This document shows, in pieces, positions 23,182 to 33,527 of a stretch of DNA of 64,000 nucleotides. The DNA lies in the NCBI RefSeq assembly GCF_017052585.1, contig NZ_JAFFHZ010000001.1:3080501-3144500 (forward strand), given 5' to 3'. The stretch is from Paenibacillus apiarius (lineage in GTDB: Bacteria; Bacillota; Bacilli; Paenibacillales; Paenibacillaceae). Every line of letters begins with the position of its first letter. Position 1 is the first letter of the stretch. A program made the position numbers and the translations under genes. Under the pieces are notes generated by a model. That model had not been told where the DNA came from. It ran no database searches and saw only the letters and a list, made by a program, of their open reading frames with translations.

Positions 23182-24301
23182 AACCTTCCTTTCCATGCTA
23201 GGGATTTTGATCGGAGTCGCCACGGTAATCTCGCTTGTGGCAATGGGACAAGGCTCTTCCAATGAAGTGGAGAAATCGTTGCAGAGCTTGGGCACGAATA
23301 TGTTGTCGGTAAACATAATGGGCCGAGGCAGCGTGACGACATTATCCTTGGATGATGCGGTTCACTTGGCCGACGGAATCGAGGATATCGAAGGAGTGGC
23401 TCCGATTGTCTCCGGGAATGCAGCCGTAAAATACGGAACGACGGAATCCGCCTCGGTGTCTGTTGAAGGAATTACGCCGGACTATGATACGGTCAAAGAT
23501 TTCAAGCATCAGAGCGGCCGCTATATCGTCCCGCTGGATGTGTCGAACTATTCCAGAGTGGCGCTGCTAGGCGTCAATACGGCGGCCGACTTGTTCGGCT
23601 CCGAGGACCCGACGGGCAAGACAGTGCTGCTTAACGGCGTCCGGTTCAAGGTCGTGGGACTGCTGGAGCCGAAGGGAAGCTCGCTTGGCGGCTCGAACGA
23701 CGATAAGGTGCTTATTCCGATTACGACGGCGCAGCGGCTGTTCCAATCGGCAGGCATCCGTTCCATCAGCGTTAAGGTGGCCGAGGAGGATAAGATGGCT
23801 GCGGTCGTAAGCCAGATTGAAGCGAAGCTGGCGGAATTGTTCCGCGGCAATACGGACAGCTTCAACGTTTTTAATCAACAGGATGTCAAGGATACGATGA
23901 GCTCGATATCCAAGACGATGTCGATGATGATGGCGGGCGTTGCCTGCATTTCGCTTGTCATCGGCGGAATCGGGATTATGAACATCATGCTCGTGTCGGT
24001 AACCGAACGCACGCGTGAAATCGGCATTCGCAAATCTCTGGGCGCCAAGAAACGGGACATATTAGTTCAATTTTTGATCGAGGCGGTCATTATAAGCGGA
24101 ATGGGCGGATTGGCCGGAATCGGTCTGGCTTATGCCGCTTGTTATGCCATGACTCATTATTTTGAAATGGCAACTGAAATCAAGGCGAACATTATTATTT
24201 ACTCTTTTGTGTTTTCGGCGGCAATCGGCATTTTATTCGGTATTTTTCCGGCTAACAAAGCAGCTTCCTTGAAGCCGGTAGACGCTTTGCGGCACGATTG
24301 A
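23123..24301 (+). CDS. MacB/FtsX-type ABC exporter permease
   Basis: 392 residues: a first membrane helix (TFLSMLGILIGVATVIS), an extracellular MacB-type domain of about 230 residues, and three C-terminal helices preceded by GIGIMNIMLVSVTERTREIG and SLGAKKRDIL, the coupling motif to the ATPase. The start is GTG 23123, inside the ATPase gene, preceded by a G-rich ribosome site. It is the last gene of the operon; a terminator follows 50 bases later. Confidence 0.93.
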   Translation: MKLSQGFRMSWHSILANKLRTFLSMLGILIGVATVISLVAMGQGSSNEVEKSLQSLGTNMLSVNIMGRGSVTTLSLDDAVHLADGIEDIEGVAPIVSGNAAVKYGTTESASVSVEGITPDYDTVKDFKHQSGRYIVPLDVSNYSRVALLGVNTAADLFGSEDPTGKTVLLNGVRFKVVGLLEPKGSSLGGSNDDKVLIPITTAQRLFQSAGIRSISVKVAEEDKMAAVVSQIEAKLAELFRGNTDSFNVFNQQDVKDTMSSISKTMSMMMAGVACISLVIGGIGIMNIMLVSVTERTREIGIRKSLGAKKRDILVQFLIEAVIISGMGGLAGIGLAYAACYAMTHYFEMATEIKANIIIYSFVFSAAIGILFGIFPANKAASLKPVDALRHD

Positions 24302-24351
24302 CGGAGGTGCTAGGGGCCATTAGAAGATTAGCCTATCTGTCAGGCCATATG

Positions 24352-24402
24352 AAAAAGGCGGCCGGGTCATCCGACATGGATGGCTTGGCTGCCTTTTTTG
24401 TT
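24352..24402. terminator. Terminator after the MacAB-like operon
   Basis: A long imperfect stem (AAAAAGGCGGCCGGGTCATCC with GGATGGCTTGGCTGCCTTTT) flanked by A runs on one side and T runs on the other, so it can work on both strands. The end of the small minus-strand frame 24367-24519 lies inside it. Confidence 0.88.
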
Positions 24403-24519
24403 TAAGGATGCAATGATTTGCGCCATACCACGTGGAAGGTTGCTGCAGTATCTATCGCCAACTGTTCGGATTCCCATGACTAAGACCAGGCTTATTATGC
24501 CAAGCCATATTTTTTTCAT
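24367..24519 (-). CDS. 50-residue secreted-peptide candidate
   Basis: ATG 24519 is preceded, six bases away, by GGAGGAG, a near-ideal ribosome site. The product begins MKKIWLGIISLVLVMGI, a clear signal or membrane sequence, and continues with a 33-residue polar tail containing one cysteine (DRYCSNLPRG) and ending SQAIHVG. The size and layout fit a Phr-like signalling peptide or small toxin precursor, but there is no Rap gene nearby and no family was recognised. The frame ends within the bidirectional terminator. It is divergent, 92 bases apart, from the orphan membrane protein at 24612. It could be chance; the ribosome site is the main support. Confidence 0.45.
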   Translation of the reverse strand: MKKIWLGIISLVLVMGIRTVGDRYCSNLPRGMAQIIASLNKKGSQAIHVG

Positions 24520-24611
24520 TAGTATCTCCTCCATATGGTTATAATATAAACGATAGATATGGAGATCTAATTTGCAAGTTGTGAAGAAGTGATAAAGGAG
24601 TTTTGTTTGTT

Positions 24612-25958
24612 ATGAACAAATCTGCATTCATCTATGGCATAATGAACACGACCATATTTATTCCTTATTTTATTTTTATTTCCATGGGGGATCATTACTC
24701 TTCCTTGTTAGGCGGCTGGCTCCCGCTTCTATTGTTTTATTCGTTAAAGTATACGGGAACGTATATGCTGAACATATTTGGCACACGAATCCAATCGCGG
24801 GAACTGCTCCTCCGGCTTCTGCTTCTGTCCGTAATCGCATGCGGCAGCGGCTTCTTGGCCCCGCTCTCCCCTTATTGGCTTGAGCTGTCTGCTGTGCTGA
24901 TGGGCTTGTCCTCAAGTCTATTATTGCCGCTCTATACTACGATTCGTTATCATGAACGTTATTATCGTCATCAATACATGAGTACCAAGCATTATATATG
25001 GGCCTTTTTCTACGTTATCCTGATGATGGGCTTATTGATAATTACGTTTAGAAGCCTATATCCAAACGTCGCTTTTTTGATTTTCGGGGCTGCTTTGCTT
25101 ATTTGTTTCCTCGGCCTTCGGGAGCTGCCGCATTATGAGGTCGAAGTGAAGATGGGCTCGTCTTTTAACAAATATTCATTCTTCGCATTCGTGTCACTCA
25201 GTGTCCTCTTATTCGCAGCGAAAGGAATCAGACAGACGTCTTACCTAAGCTTTGCCGAGTTGATCTTGATTGGGGTAGCCATCACCGTGGCCATTCTGGC
25301 CATTATGCTGCGGAAGCATCAAGTGATGTTGAAGCTTTCTGCCGACATTCGCTACTTTGCGTTCATGCATGGCATGACGATGAACTTTTATATATTGTAT
25401 GGCACATTTTGCGCATTGTCCCAATATGGTAAATCCTTTTTGATGTACGGAGTCTATGCTCCCTACTTCTTCGGGAATATCTTATCATTGCTTCTTGGAG
25501 GAATCGTATTTGGTAAAATAAACAGCCATTACTTGCTGCCTCTATTGGTTGCAGGCTGCATAGCGGGATTACTTCTATCCCTATTCAAGGCTGCCTTACC
25601 CATTGGAGGTGTAATGGTTGGCTTGTGCACCTCCAGGCTCGGCATTCTGTTAAATCGTTGGTCCTATGGCTTCAGCAGCTCTCAGAAGGACTCCGGCATA
25701 CTTACGCGAAGCCGATGGTCCATGCTGGGCAGTGCTGTTGGGCAGATCAGCCTCGTCACGTTTCTTATTGTGATCGGTCTTATGTGTCATCTCCCTGTAC
25801 ACGACACGATACTGGACCTGTCAGGAAGAGAACTCCTTTACAATCAGGGCCTCGGTAATACATTGCGTGCTGCAGCGATCATTATGGTGAGTTGCATTAT
25901 CGTTCTGTACGGGTATGGATTTTGTAAATATAAAAATTGCCGATTACCTGGAACTTAG
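24612..25958 (+). CDS. Orphan polytopic membrane protein, transporter-like
   Basis: 448 residues with about 12 hydrophobic segments and few long loops, the size and layout of a major facilitator or similar transporter. Central loop residues (about 175-190) are charged (RELPHYEVEVK). No signature motif of a named family was found. ATG 24612 is chosen because AAGGAG ends 11 bases upstream; a TTG three codons earlier is too close. It stands alone, opposite the short peptide frame, so a role in moving or sensing that peptide is conceivable but unsupported. Confidence 0.7.
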   Translation: MNKSAFIYGIMNTTIFIPYFIFISMGDHYSSLLGGWLPLLLFYSLKYTGTYMLNIFGTRIQSRELLLRLLLLSVIACGSGFLAPLSPYWLELSAVLMGLSSSLLLPLYTTIRYHERYYRHQYMSTKHYIWAFFYVILMMGLLIITFRSLYPNVAFLIFGAALLICFLGLRELPHYEVEVKMGSSFNKYSFFAFVSLSVLLFAAKGIRQTSYLSFAELILIGVAITVAILAIMLRKHQVMLKLSADIRYFAFMHGMTMNFYILYGTFCALSQYGKSFLMYGVYAPYFFGNILSLLLGGIVFGKINSHYLLPLLVAGCIAGLLLSLFKAALPIGGVMVGLCTSRLGILLNRWSYGFSSSQKDSGILTRSRWSMLGSAVGQISLVTFLIVIGLMCHLPVHDTILDLSGRELLYNQGLGNTLRAAAIIMVSCIIVLYGYGFCKYKNCRLPGT

Positions 25959-25973
25959 AGATGACTCATCACG

Positions 25974-26258
25974 TTAGTTAAGCGGAGGAGCTTTATCCAT
26001 TTCTTTTAAAATATCTTCGCCGAAAGCTATAATTTCTTCTTGAGGAACCTTGAGTGTGTCCATTGGGAAATTAATGAGAGATTCAACAAATCGGTTTAAA
26101 GTCTCATTTGTCCACCAAAATTCAGTTACAAAAAGAGTTGTTTCTCCTCTTAAACTTGTCGTTCTTATTGAGCACCCCTGATCTGATCTGCGATCACGAT
26201 GAAGAAATTCAAAATGCAAACATAAATCCCTATCATTGAAATCTTTGAGTACGGCCAT
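25974..26258 (-). CDS. Small hypothetical protein
   Basis: 94 residues from ATG 26258, which has AAAAGGAG seven bases upstream; the frame extends upstream but without a ribosome site. No signal peptide or membrane segment. The composition is that of a soluble alpha/beta protein: a beta-rich N-terminal half (LKDFNDRDLCLHFEFLHRD, RTTSLRGETTLFVTEFWW) and an acidic helical C-terminal half ending EMDKAPPLN. The opening recalls small immunity-like proteins of polymorphic toxin loci, but no toxin gene adjoins it and I do not assign a function. Confidence 0.65.
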   Translation of the reverse strand: MAVLKDFNDRDLCLHFEFLHRDRRSDQGCSIRTTSLRGETTLFVTEFWWTNETLNRFVESLINFPMDTLKVPQEEIIAFGEDILKEMDKAPPLN

Positions 26259-26463
26259 AGCAGTCTCCTTTTTAATAGAAAAACAATTAACATTATTATC
26301 GCTCTTAGTGAATACGGTCAACACTTGCAACTCCGGTATGTAAAAAGTCACCTATAGTGTATAATTAGACATGCATTTTTCATGCTCGGATCCTGGGAGT
26401 CAAAAAGCGACTTTTGAACATGAATTTATAGAATGAATCATTTTATAAAAGTGGGTTGTAAAT

Positions 26464-27396
26464 ATGGATAACGAGAAGCAGCGGTTAAGCATAGAGGCCG
26501 CAAGATTGTATTACCTTTCAGATTACAGTCAAATGGAAATCGCGACAAGGCTCGGCGTCTCCCGTCCGACCGTGTCCCGATTGCTGCAGCATGCCAAGGA
26601 ACAGGGCTATGTGCGCATCAACATAGTCGATCCCCTGGAAGATCTGGACGCATTGGGCGACCGGCTTAAACAAAAATATAAGCTGGATACGGTCCTTGTG
26701 TGCTATTCGCCTTTGAACGAGTATCAAGAAATTCAGAAGCATATCAGCAAGAAAGCGGCCGATTATTTGCATGAAACGGTTCAGGATGCGGATATTATCG
26801 GCGTAACCTGGGGGAGGACGATGCATGCAGTGGCGCTTCAGCTGCAGCAAAAGCAGGTGCGGGGCGTGGAGGTCGTTCAATTAAAGGGCGGCGTAAGCCA
26901 CTCCCACGTCAATACTTACGCGGCTGAAACGGTGAATTTGTTCGCCGCGGCGTTCCACACCATTGCCCGTTACTTGCCGCTGCCCGTCATATTCGACAGC
27001 ATCGCCCTCAAGCAGATGGTGGAGAAAGACCGGCACATTCATCGTATCATCCAGTTGGGCAAACAGGCCAATATTGCCGTTTTTACTGTGGGAACGGTGA
27101 AAGAAGATGCGCTTCTGTTCCGGCTCGGCTACTTCAGCAAAGAAGAGCAAAAACTGCTCCAAAGCATCGGGGCAGGAGATATAAGCTCCCGTTTCTTTGA
27201 CGAGGAGGGGAACATATGCAGTGAAGAGATCAATAACCGCACCGTAGGCATTGATCTTCAGGATCTGCGCGATAAGGAGAAATCGATTCTCGTTGCCGGA
27301 GGCCAGCGGAAAATCGAAGCGATCAGAGCCGCCCTAGTCGGCAAATATGCGAATATATTGGTGACGGATCAATTCACCGCGCAAGCGTTATTATAA
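26464..27396 (+). CDS. deoR: Deoxyribonucleoside regulator, SorC/DeoR family
   Basis: 310 residues. An N-terminal helix-turn-helix (SQMEIATRLGVSRPTVSRLL) is joined to a SorC-type sugar-phosphate-binding domain with GVTWGRTMHAVALQL and QLKGGVSHSHVN. In B. subtilis DeoR represses the deo operon and is released by deoxyribose-5-phosphate. Here it lies directly upstream of deoC, whose promoter contains a DeoR-type operator. A TTGAACA half site about 50 bases before the gene may provide autoregulation. It has its own terminator, so is separately transcribed. Confidence 0.93.
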   Translation: MDNEKQRLSIEAARLYYLSDYSQMEIATRLGVSRPTVSRLLQHAKEQGYVRINIVDPLEDLDALGDRLKQKYKLDTVLVCYSPLNEYQEIQKHISKKAADYLHETVQDADIIGVTWGRTMHAVALQLQQKQVRGVEVVQLKGGVSHSHVNTYAAETVNLFAAAFHTIARYLPLPVIFDSIALKQMVEKDRHIHRIIQLGKQANIAVFTVGTVKEDALLFRLGYFSKEEQKLLQSIGAGDISSRFFDEEGNICSEEINNRTVGIDLQDLRDKEKSILVAGGQRKIEAIRAALVGKYANILVTDQFTAQALL

Positions 27397-27425
27397 TAAT
27401 CGCCCTGCCGCAGCAGGGAGTGCAC

Positions 27426-27487
27426 CCCTTGGCATAGACATTGAGATCAGCCTTTTCTCAAGCACGTCTATAGCCAAGGGTTTTTTT
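27426..27487 (+). terminator. Terminator of deoR
   Basis: CCCTTGGCATAGAC pairs with GTCTATAGCCAAGGG (one bulge) and is followed by TTTTTTTG. Confidence 0.92.
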
Positions 27488-27553
27488 GTTTCGGTCATGA
27501 ACGATACGCTGCCAAGCGCTTCTCTCCATTCTCCCACTCGATCAGAAAGGAGC

Positions 27554-27571
27554 TCTGAACAAAATTTCAGA
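27554..27571 (+). promoter_or_regulatory. DeoR operator
   Basis: TCTGAACAAAATTTCAGA closely matches the B. subtilis deo operator as remembered (ATTGAACAAAATTTCAAT). With the predicted transcription start near 27614 it covers -60 to -43, and a TTCAA half site at 27588-27592 falls between the -35 and -10 boxes, the same arrangement as in B. subtilis. Confidence 0.9.
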
Positions 27572-27577
27572 CTGTCA

Positions 27578-27607
27578 TTTACATATGTTCAACACCTGTG
27601 TTATGAT
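27578..27607 (+). promoter_or_regulatory. Promoter of the deo operon
   Basis: TTTACA (27578-27583), 18-base spacer, TATGAT (27602-27607), immediately downstream of the DeoR palindrome and overlapping its half site. Confidence 0.75.
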
Positions 27608-27673
27608 GTGCATGAAATCAATATTGTGCAGCATAAACAGGTATGACAATAGAGCAGGTAAGGAGTGTGGAGC

Positions 27674-28339
27674 ATGAGCATAGCAGGAATAATTGATCAT
27701 ACGCTTTTGCGGGCGGACGCCACGAAGGAGGACATCGCCAAGCTGACGGAAGAAGCGAAGCGATATAAGTTCGCTTCGGTCTGTGTCAACCCGGCATGGG
27801 TAGCTTACTCGGCAGAGCAGCTTGCAGGCACGCAGGTCAACGTATGTACCGTTATCGGTTTTCCGCTGGGTGCCGCCACTACCGCAGTCAAAGCTTATGA
27901 GACGAAAGACGCGATTGCCAATGGGGCAGACGAAGTGGACATGGTTATTAACATTGGCGCTTTGAAAGCACAGGATTACGAACTGGTTGAGAAGGACATT
28001 AAGGCAATTGTGGAAGCGGCTTCAGGCAAAGCGCTTGTAAAAGTCATTATTGAAGCTTGCCTGCTCACCGATGAGGAGAAGGTGCAGGCTTGTGAATTGG
28101 CTGTAAAAGCGGGCGCTGACTTTGTCAAGACATCCACCGGCTTTTCTACAGGCGGAGCGACTCGCGAAGATGTTGCTTTGATGCGCCGCACCGTCGGACA
28201 ACGCGCAGGTGTCAAAGCTTCCGGAGGAGTCCGGAGCTTGGAAGACATGAACAGCATGATTGAAGCTGGAGCAACGCGGATCGGTGCCAGTTCCGGCGTT
28301 CAAATCATGGAGGGCGATCAGTCGTCATCTTCTTATTAA
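27674..28339 (+). CDS. deoC: Deoxyribose-phosphate aldolase
   Basis: 221 residues. Splits 2-deoxyribose-5-phosphate into acetaldehyde and glyceraldehyde-3-phosphate. Family motifs: [11 protein letters not shown] at the N-terminus, [29 protein letters not shown] with one active-site lysine, and [14 protein letters not shown] with the Schiff-base lysine. ATG 27674 is preferred to GTG 27665 because AAGGAG ends nine bases upstream. First gene of the deo operon, directly under DeoR control. Confidence 0.97.
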   Translation: MSIAGIIDHTLLRADATKEDIAKLTEEAKRYKFASVCVNPAWVAYSAEQLAGTQVNVCTVIGFPLGAATTAVKAYETKDAIANGADEVDMVINIGALKAQDYELVEKDIKAIVEAASGKALVKVIIEACLLTDEEKVQACELAVKAGADFVKTSTGFSTGGATREDVALMRRTVGQRAGVKASGGVRSLEDMNSMIEAGATRIGASSGVQIMEGDQSSSSY

Positions 28340-28350
28340 TCCATATAAGA

Positions 28351-28810
<460 letters not shown>

Positions 28811-28840
28811 AATCAGCATGATTTCCTTTTTTCATTCAAA

Positions 28841-28854
28841 TGTAAGCGTTTAAT
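28841..28854 (+). promoter_or_regulatory. cre-like site within the deo operon
   Basis: TGTAAGCGTTTAAT matches cre except at the last two bases. It lies in the 113-base gap between cdd and nupC and could add CcpA control of the distal genes by roadblock. Confidence 0.45.
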
Positions 28855-28923
28855 ATGTTGCCAACGCAAGTTTTTCGCAAGTCAATTTAATCTGCGCATG
28901 CTCAAGCATGGGGGGAAGCACGA

Positions 28924-30102
28924 ATGAAATATGTAATCGCTATTTTGGGCGTATTGATCGTTTTCGGGCTCACATACGCCGCCAGCAACGATAAACGCAA
29001 TATTCGCTATCGTCCGCTGGTGCAAATGGTTATTCTGCAAGTGATATTGGCATTCATTTTGTTGAATACGAGTGTGGGCGAGCTTTTAATCAAGGGATTT
29101 TCTTCGGTGTTTGAGTCGTTGCTCGCCTATGCGGCAGATGGAGTGAACTTTGTCTTCGGCGGCATCGCGAACGAAGGGCAGGCTCCGTTTTTCTTGATGG
29201 TCCTGCTTCCGATTATATTCATTTCCGCGCTGATAGGCATTTTGCAATACACGAAGATTTTGCCGTTTATCATTAAATATATTGGCCTGGTGCTGAGCAA
29301 GGTGAACGGCATGGGCAAGCTGGAATCGTACAATGCGGTGGCATCCGCGATTTTGGGGCAATCTGAAGTATTCATTTCCGTGAAGAAGCAAATTGGCTTG
29401 CTGCCAGAGCATCGTTTGTACACGTTGTGCGCTTCTGCGATGTCTACCGTATCGATGTCGATCGTCGGCGCATACATGCTGATGATCAGTCCCAAATATG
29501 TCGTCACGGCGCTCGTGCTGAACCTGTTCGGCGGGTTCATCATTGCTTCCGTCCTTAACCCTTACAAAGTGTCGAAAGAAGAAGACATATTGGAGGTTCA
29601 GGAGGAACACAAGCAGTCCTTCTTCGAAATGCTTGGCGAATACATTATGGACGGCTTCAAGGTAGCCATTACGGTGGCTGCGATGCTGATTGGTTTTGTA
29701 GCGTTGATCGCGCTGGTCAACGGCCTGTTTGACGGATTGTTCGGCATTACATTCCAACAACTGCTGGGATATATTTTTGCGCCGTTTGCGTTCTTGATGG
29801 GTGTGCCTTGGAAAGAAGCGGTAGATGCAGGCAGCATTATGGCAACGAAGATGGTAGCCAACGAATTCGTGGCGATGCTGGATCTGTCCAAGCAAGCCGT
29901 TCTGTCTGAGCGGGCGACGGGCATTGTATCCGTTTTCCTGGTCTCGTTTGCCAACTTCTCGTCCATTGGCATTATTTCCGGCGCTGTGAAAGGGTTGCAT
30001 GAGAAGCAAGGCAACGTGGTTGCCCGCTTCGGCCTCAGATTGCTGTATGGCGCCACGCTGGTCAGCGTATTGTCTGCAACGATTGCCGGTTTGTTCCTAT
30101 AA
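28924..30102 (+). CDS. nupC: Nucleoside permease, concentrative (CNT/NupC) family
   Basis: 392 residues with about ten hydrophobic segments. Cation-coupled uptake of nucleosides across the cytoplasmic membrane. CNT motifs include [26 protein letters not shown] and [10 protein letters not shown] with the substrate-site region [11 protein letters not shown] near the C-terminus. Placed between cdd and deoB, it supplies the operon's catabolic enzymes with substrate. ATG 28924 follows GGGGGGAAG. Confidence 0.95.
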   Translation: MKYVIAILGVLIVFGLTYAASNDKRNIRYRPLVQMVILQVILAFILLNTSVGELLIKGFSSVFESLLAYAADGVNFVFGGIANEGQAPFFLMVLLPIIFISALIGILQYTKILPFIIKYIGLVLSKVNGMGKLESYNAVASAILGQSEVFISVKKQIGLLPEHRLYTLCASAMSTVSMSIVGAYMLMISPKYVVTALVLNLFGGFIIASVLNPYKVSKEEDILEVQEEHKQSFFEMLGEYIMDGFKVAITVAAMLIGFVALIALVNGLFDGLFGITFQQLLGYIFAPFAFLMGVPWKEAVDAGSIMATKMVANEFVAMLDLSKQAVLSERATGIVSVFLVSFANFSSIGIISGAVKGLHEKQGNVVARFGLRLLYGATLVSVLSATIAGLFL

Positions 30103-30127
30103 TAAATGAGGAAGGAGAGGATTAGAC

Positions 30128-31309
30128 ATGGATTCATTTAAACGCATTCACCTCATTGTGATGGACTCGGTAGGGATTGGAGAAGCCCCGGACGCCGCCC
30201 AATTCGATGATATCGGCGCCGACACGCTTGGCCATATCGCGCGCGAACGCGGAGGGCTGAACATGCCGAATATGGCAAGACTGGGCTTGTCCAACATCCG
30301 CAGCATTCAAGGCGTGCCTGAAGCAGAGCAGCCGCTCGCTTACCATTGCAAGATGCAGGAGGCTTCCCGCGGCAAGGATACGATGACGGGGCATTGGGAG
30401 ATGATGGGGCTGTATATCGATACGCCGTTCCGTGTGTTCCCGGACGGGTTCCCGGATGAGCTCATTGAGCGGATAGAAGCGAAGACAGGTCGCAAGGTCA
30501 TCGGCAACAAAGCGGCAAGCGGCACTGAAATTATCGAAGAGCTCGGAGAGGAGCATATGAAGACCGGTGCTCTCATCGTCTACACTTCTGCCGATTCGGT
30601 GCTGCAAATCGCGGCTCACGAGCAGGTCGTGCCCTTGAATGAGCTGTATGATATCTGTACATTTTGCCGGGAAATAACGCTTGATGATCCTTATACGCTC
30701 GGCCGGATTATTGCCCGTCCATTCGTAGGCGAACCCGGAAAATTCACCCGGACGCCCAACCGCCATGATTATGCTCTTAAGCCGTTTGGACGCACGACGA
30801 TGAATGAGCTGAAGGATCAAGGCTATGATGTCATCGCTTTGGGGAAAATTTCCGACATTTATGATGGCGAAGGGATTACGAAAGCGGTAAGAACCGTTTC
30901 CAATATGGACGGGATGGATAAGCTGATTGAAGCGCTTGATGAGCCGTTCACGGGCCTCAGCTTTTTGAATCTTGTCGACTTCGATGCGTTGTACGGCCAC
31001 CGGCGGGATCCGCAAGGATATGGTCAAGCGCTGGAGGAATTCGATGCGCGCTTGCCGGAAGTATTCGCCAAAATGACGGAGCATGATCTCTTGATCATCA
31101 CTGCCGATCACGGCAATGATCCGACATACAAGGGCACGGATCATACTCGGGAGTATGTGCCGATGCTAGCGTATTCCCCGCGTTTTGCGGCGGAAGGGAC
31201 GGAGCTGCCGCTTCGTGGAACGTTCGCCGATATCGGCGCCACGATAGCCAATAATTTCGGGGTTGATATGCCGGGATATGGAACCAGTTTTTTGGCGGAT
31301 TTGAAATAA
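30128..31309 (+). CDS. deoB: Phosphopentomutase
   Basis: 393 residues. Interconverts (deoxy)ribose-1-phosphate and -5-phosphate, linking the phosphorylases to DeoC. Alkaline-phosphatase-superfamily metal motifs: [12 protein letters not shown] (first metal Asp), [12 protein letters not shown] (phosphorylated Thr), [21 protein letters not shown] (metal-binding Asp/His). Ribosome site GAAGGAGAGG; 25 bases after nupC, same operon. Confidence 0.97.
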   Translation: MDSFKRIHLIVMDSVGIGEAPDAAQFDDIGADTLGHIARERGGLNMPNMARLGLSNIRSIQGVPEAEQPLAYHCKMQEASRGKDTMTGHWEMMGLYIDTPFRVFPDGFPDELIERIEAKTGRKVIGNKAASGTEIIEELGEEHMKTGALIVYTSADSVLQIAAHEQVVPLNELYDICTFCREITLDDPYTLGRIIARPFVGEPGKFTRTPNRHDYALKPFGRTTMNELKDQGYDVIALGKISDIYDGEGITKAVRTVSNMDGMDKLIEALDEPFTGLSFLNLVDFDALYGHRRDPQGYGQALEEFDARLPEVFAKMTEHDLLIITADHGNDPTYKGTDHTREYVPMLAYSPRFAAEGTELPLRGTFADIGATIANNFGVDMPGYGTSFLADLK

Positions 31310-31331
31310 CACCTATTTGGAGGAAACGATC

Positions 31332-32039
31332 ATGAGTGTGCACATTGGAGCGAAGCAGGGCGATATTGCCGACACGATTTTGCTGCCGGGAGATCCGCTG
31401 CGGGCAAAGCATATTGCGGAAACTTACTTGGAGGAGGTTGCCTGCTACAATGAGGTCCGCGGTATGCTCGGCTTTACGGGAATGTATAAAGGGAAGCGCG
31501 TATCGGTGCAAGGCACGGGGATGGGGATTCCGACGACCAGCATTTACGTGAACGAGCTGATTAACGAATATGGCGTCAAAAACTTGATTCGCGTAGGAAC
31601 GTGCGGCGCCATGCAGAAGCATGTCCAAGTACGCGATGTCATCCTTGCCCAAGCTTCCTGTACGGATTCCAGCATGAATCGCCATGTTTTCGGCGGGTAC
31701 GATTTTTCTCCGATTGCCAGCTTTCCGCTGCTGAAGACGGCCTACGAGCACGGAATATCCAAAGGGCTGCAGCTTCATGTCGGCAACATTTTCAGCTCGG
31801 ATATGTTCTACCGTGACGATAAGTCCATTGTGCAAAAGCTGATGGATTACGGCGTGCTTGGAGTGGAGATGGAAACGACCGCCCTCTATACGCTTGCTGC
31901 CAAATACGGTGTCAACGCGCTGACCATCTTGACTGTGAGCGATCATTTGCTTACCGGGGAGGAAACGACGGCAGCAGAGCGGCAAACAACCTTTGGCGAA
32001 ATGATGGAGGCAGCTCTTGAGACCGCGATTTCCCTTTAA
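31332..32039 (+). CDS. deoD: Purine-nucleoside phosphorylase, DeoD type
   Basis: 235 residues. Splits purine (deoxy)nucleosides into base and pentose-1-phosphate. Hexameric-type signatures: [56 protein letters not shown] (substrate-binding Glu) and [10 protein letters not shown] with the catalytic Asp. ATG 31332 is chosen over the frame opening at 31317 because GGAGG lies about ten bases ahead of it. Confidence 0.97.
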   Translation: MSVHIGAKQGDIADTILLPGDPLRAKHIAETYLEEVACYNEVRGMLGFTGMYKGKRVSVQGTGMGIPTTSIYVNELINEYGVKNLIRVGTCGAMQKHVQVRDVILAQASCTDSSMNRHVFGGYDFSPIASFPLLKTAYEHGISKGLQLHVGNIFSSDMFYRDDKSIVQKLMDYGVLGVEMETTALYTLAAKYGVNALTILTVSDHLLTGEETTAAERQTTFGEMMEAALETAISL

Positions 32040-32071
32040 GAGGGTCATATAAGGCAAGTTGGCCCAACCAG

Positions 32072-32100
32072 CATTTTGCAAAATAAGCTTTTGCAAAATG
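32072..32100 (+). other. Perfect intercistronic hairpin between deoD and pdp
   Basis: CATTTTGCAAAA pairs with TTTTGCAAAATG across a 5-base loop. No T tail follows. Together with the hairpin after deoC it is the second non-terminator stem in this operon. Confidence 0.8.
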
Positions 32101-32131
32101 ACTTCCATGCAGACAGTGAGGAGAATAGACG

Positions 32132-33433
32132 ATGAGAATGGTGGATTTGATTGCGAAGAAGCGGGATGGCAAGGAACTGACAACAGAAGAAATCAATTTC
32201 ATTATTGATGGATATACAAAAGGCGACATTCCCGATTATCAAGTCAGCGCCTTGGCAATGGCCATCTATTTTCAGGATATGAACGAGCGTGAACGGGCCG
32301 ATTTGACCATGGCCATGGTTCATTCCGGAGACACTATCGACCTGTCGGCGATACAAGGCATCAAGGTAGATAAGCACTCCACCGGAGGCGTAGGCGATAC
32401 AACCACTCTGGTATTGGCTCCGCTAGTAGCTGCTTTGGATATTCCGGTGGCGAAGATGTCGGGCCGCGGACTCGGCCATACCGGCGGGACGATTGATAAA
32501 TTGGAAGCGATACAAGGCTTCCACGTGGAAATCAGCAAAGACGAATTCGTGAGCTTGGTAAATGAGCATAAAATCGCTGTTATCGGACAAACCGGCAATC
32601 TCACGCCAGCCGACAAAAAGCTGTATGCGTTGCGCGACGTTACGGCAACCGTCAATTCGATAACACTTATTGCGAGCTCAATCATGAGCAAAAAAATCGC
32701 GGCAGGATCCGACGCCATCGTGCTGGATGTGAAGACCGGCGCAGGAGCGTTTATGAAGACCGCCGAAGACGCCAAAGAGCTGGCCCATGCAATGGTCAGC
32801 ATCGGCAATAATGTCGGCCGCAAAACGATGGCGGTCATATCCGATATGAGCCAGCCGCTCGGCAGCGCGATCGGCAACTCCTTGGAAGTGAAAGAGGCCA
32901 TTGATACGCTCCGAGGTCACGGGCCGAAGGATCTGGAGGAGCTGTGTCTCGCGCTCGGAAGACAGATGGCCTACCTCGCCGGCAAAGCGGCTTCACTGGA
33001 AGAAGCCGAGGAGAAGCTGAAAGAAGTCATCCATAACGGCAAAGCGCTGGAGAAATTCAAAGAGTTTATTGCCAATCAGGGCGGAGATTCTTCCGTAGTA
33101 GACAATCCGGACAATTTGCCGAAAGCAGCCTATATCATTGAGGTGCCTGCACGGGAAGAAGGCATGGTCGCCGAAATCGTGGCAGATGAAATCGGAACCG
33201 CAGCCATGCTTCTCGGAGCGGGACGCGCTACAAAGGAATCGGAAATCGATCTGGCCGTAGGATTGATGCTGAACAAGAAAATCGGAGATAAGGTCAAAGC
33301 CGGAGAGTCTCTGGTGACCATTCATGCGAATCGAGAAAACGTGGACGATGTTATCGCGAAGATATACGCGAACATCCGTATTGGCAGCCATGCGGAGGCG
33401 CCAGTGCTGATACATGACATCGTGACAGAATAG
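32132..33433 (+). CDS. pdp: Pyrimidine-nucleoside phosphorylase
   Basis: 433 residues. Phosphorolysis of uridine, thymidine and deoxyuridine, completing the deo operon. Family motifs: [20 protein letters not shown] (phosphate and K+ site), [19 protein letters not shown] (signature), [20 protein letters not shown]. The C-terminal domain ([20 protein letters not shown]) is complete. ATG 32132 with TGAGGAG upstream. Confidence 0.97.
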   Translation: MRMVDLIAKKRDGKELTTEEINFIIDGYTKGDIPDYQVSALAMAIYFQDMNERERADLTMAMVHSGDTIDLSAIQGIKVDKHSTGGVGDTTTLVLAPLVAALDIPVAKMSGRGLGHTGGTIDKLEAIQGFHVEISKDEFVSLVNEHKIAVIGQTGNLTPADKKLYALRDVTATVNSITLIASSIMSKKIAAGSDAIVLDVKTGAGAFMKTAEDAKELAHAMVSIGNNVGRKTMAVISDMSQPLGSAIGNSLEVKEAIDTLRGHGPKDLEELCLALGRQMAYLAGKAASLEEAEEKLKEVIHNGKALEKFKEFIANQGGDSSVVDNPDNLPKAAYIIEVPAREEGMVAEIVADEIGTAAMLLGAGRATKESEIDLAVGLMLNKKIGDKVKAGESLVTIHANRENVDDVIAKIYANIRIGSHAEAPVLIHDIVTE

Positions 33434-33467
33434 ACGGAACGGTTGTTGCTTAGGCCGAAGCGTAAAT

Positions 33468-33522
33468 AAAGGAGCCGAACGAGAGTCAGGACATGTTTTC
33501 CTGCTTCTCTCCGGCTCCTTTT
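33468..33522. terminator. Bidirectional terminator between pdp and ABC-2 set 2
   Basis: AAAGGAGCCG pairs with CGGCTCCTTTT, with an inner AGAG/CTCT pairing. T-rich on plus and, read from the minus strand, preceded by AAAAGG and followed by TTTATTTAC, so it can end both convergent operons. Confidence 0.85.
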
Positions 33523-33527
33523 CTGTC

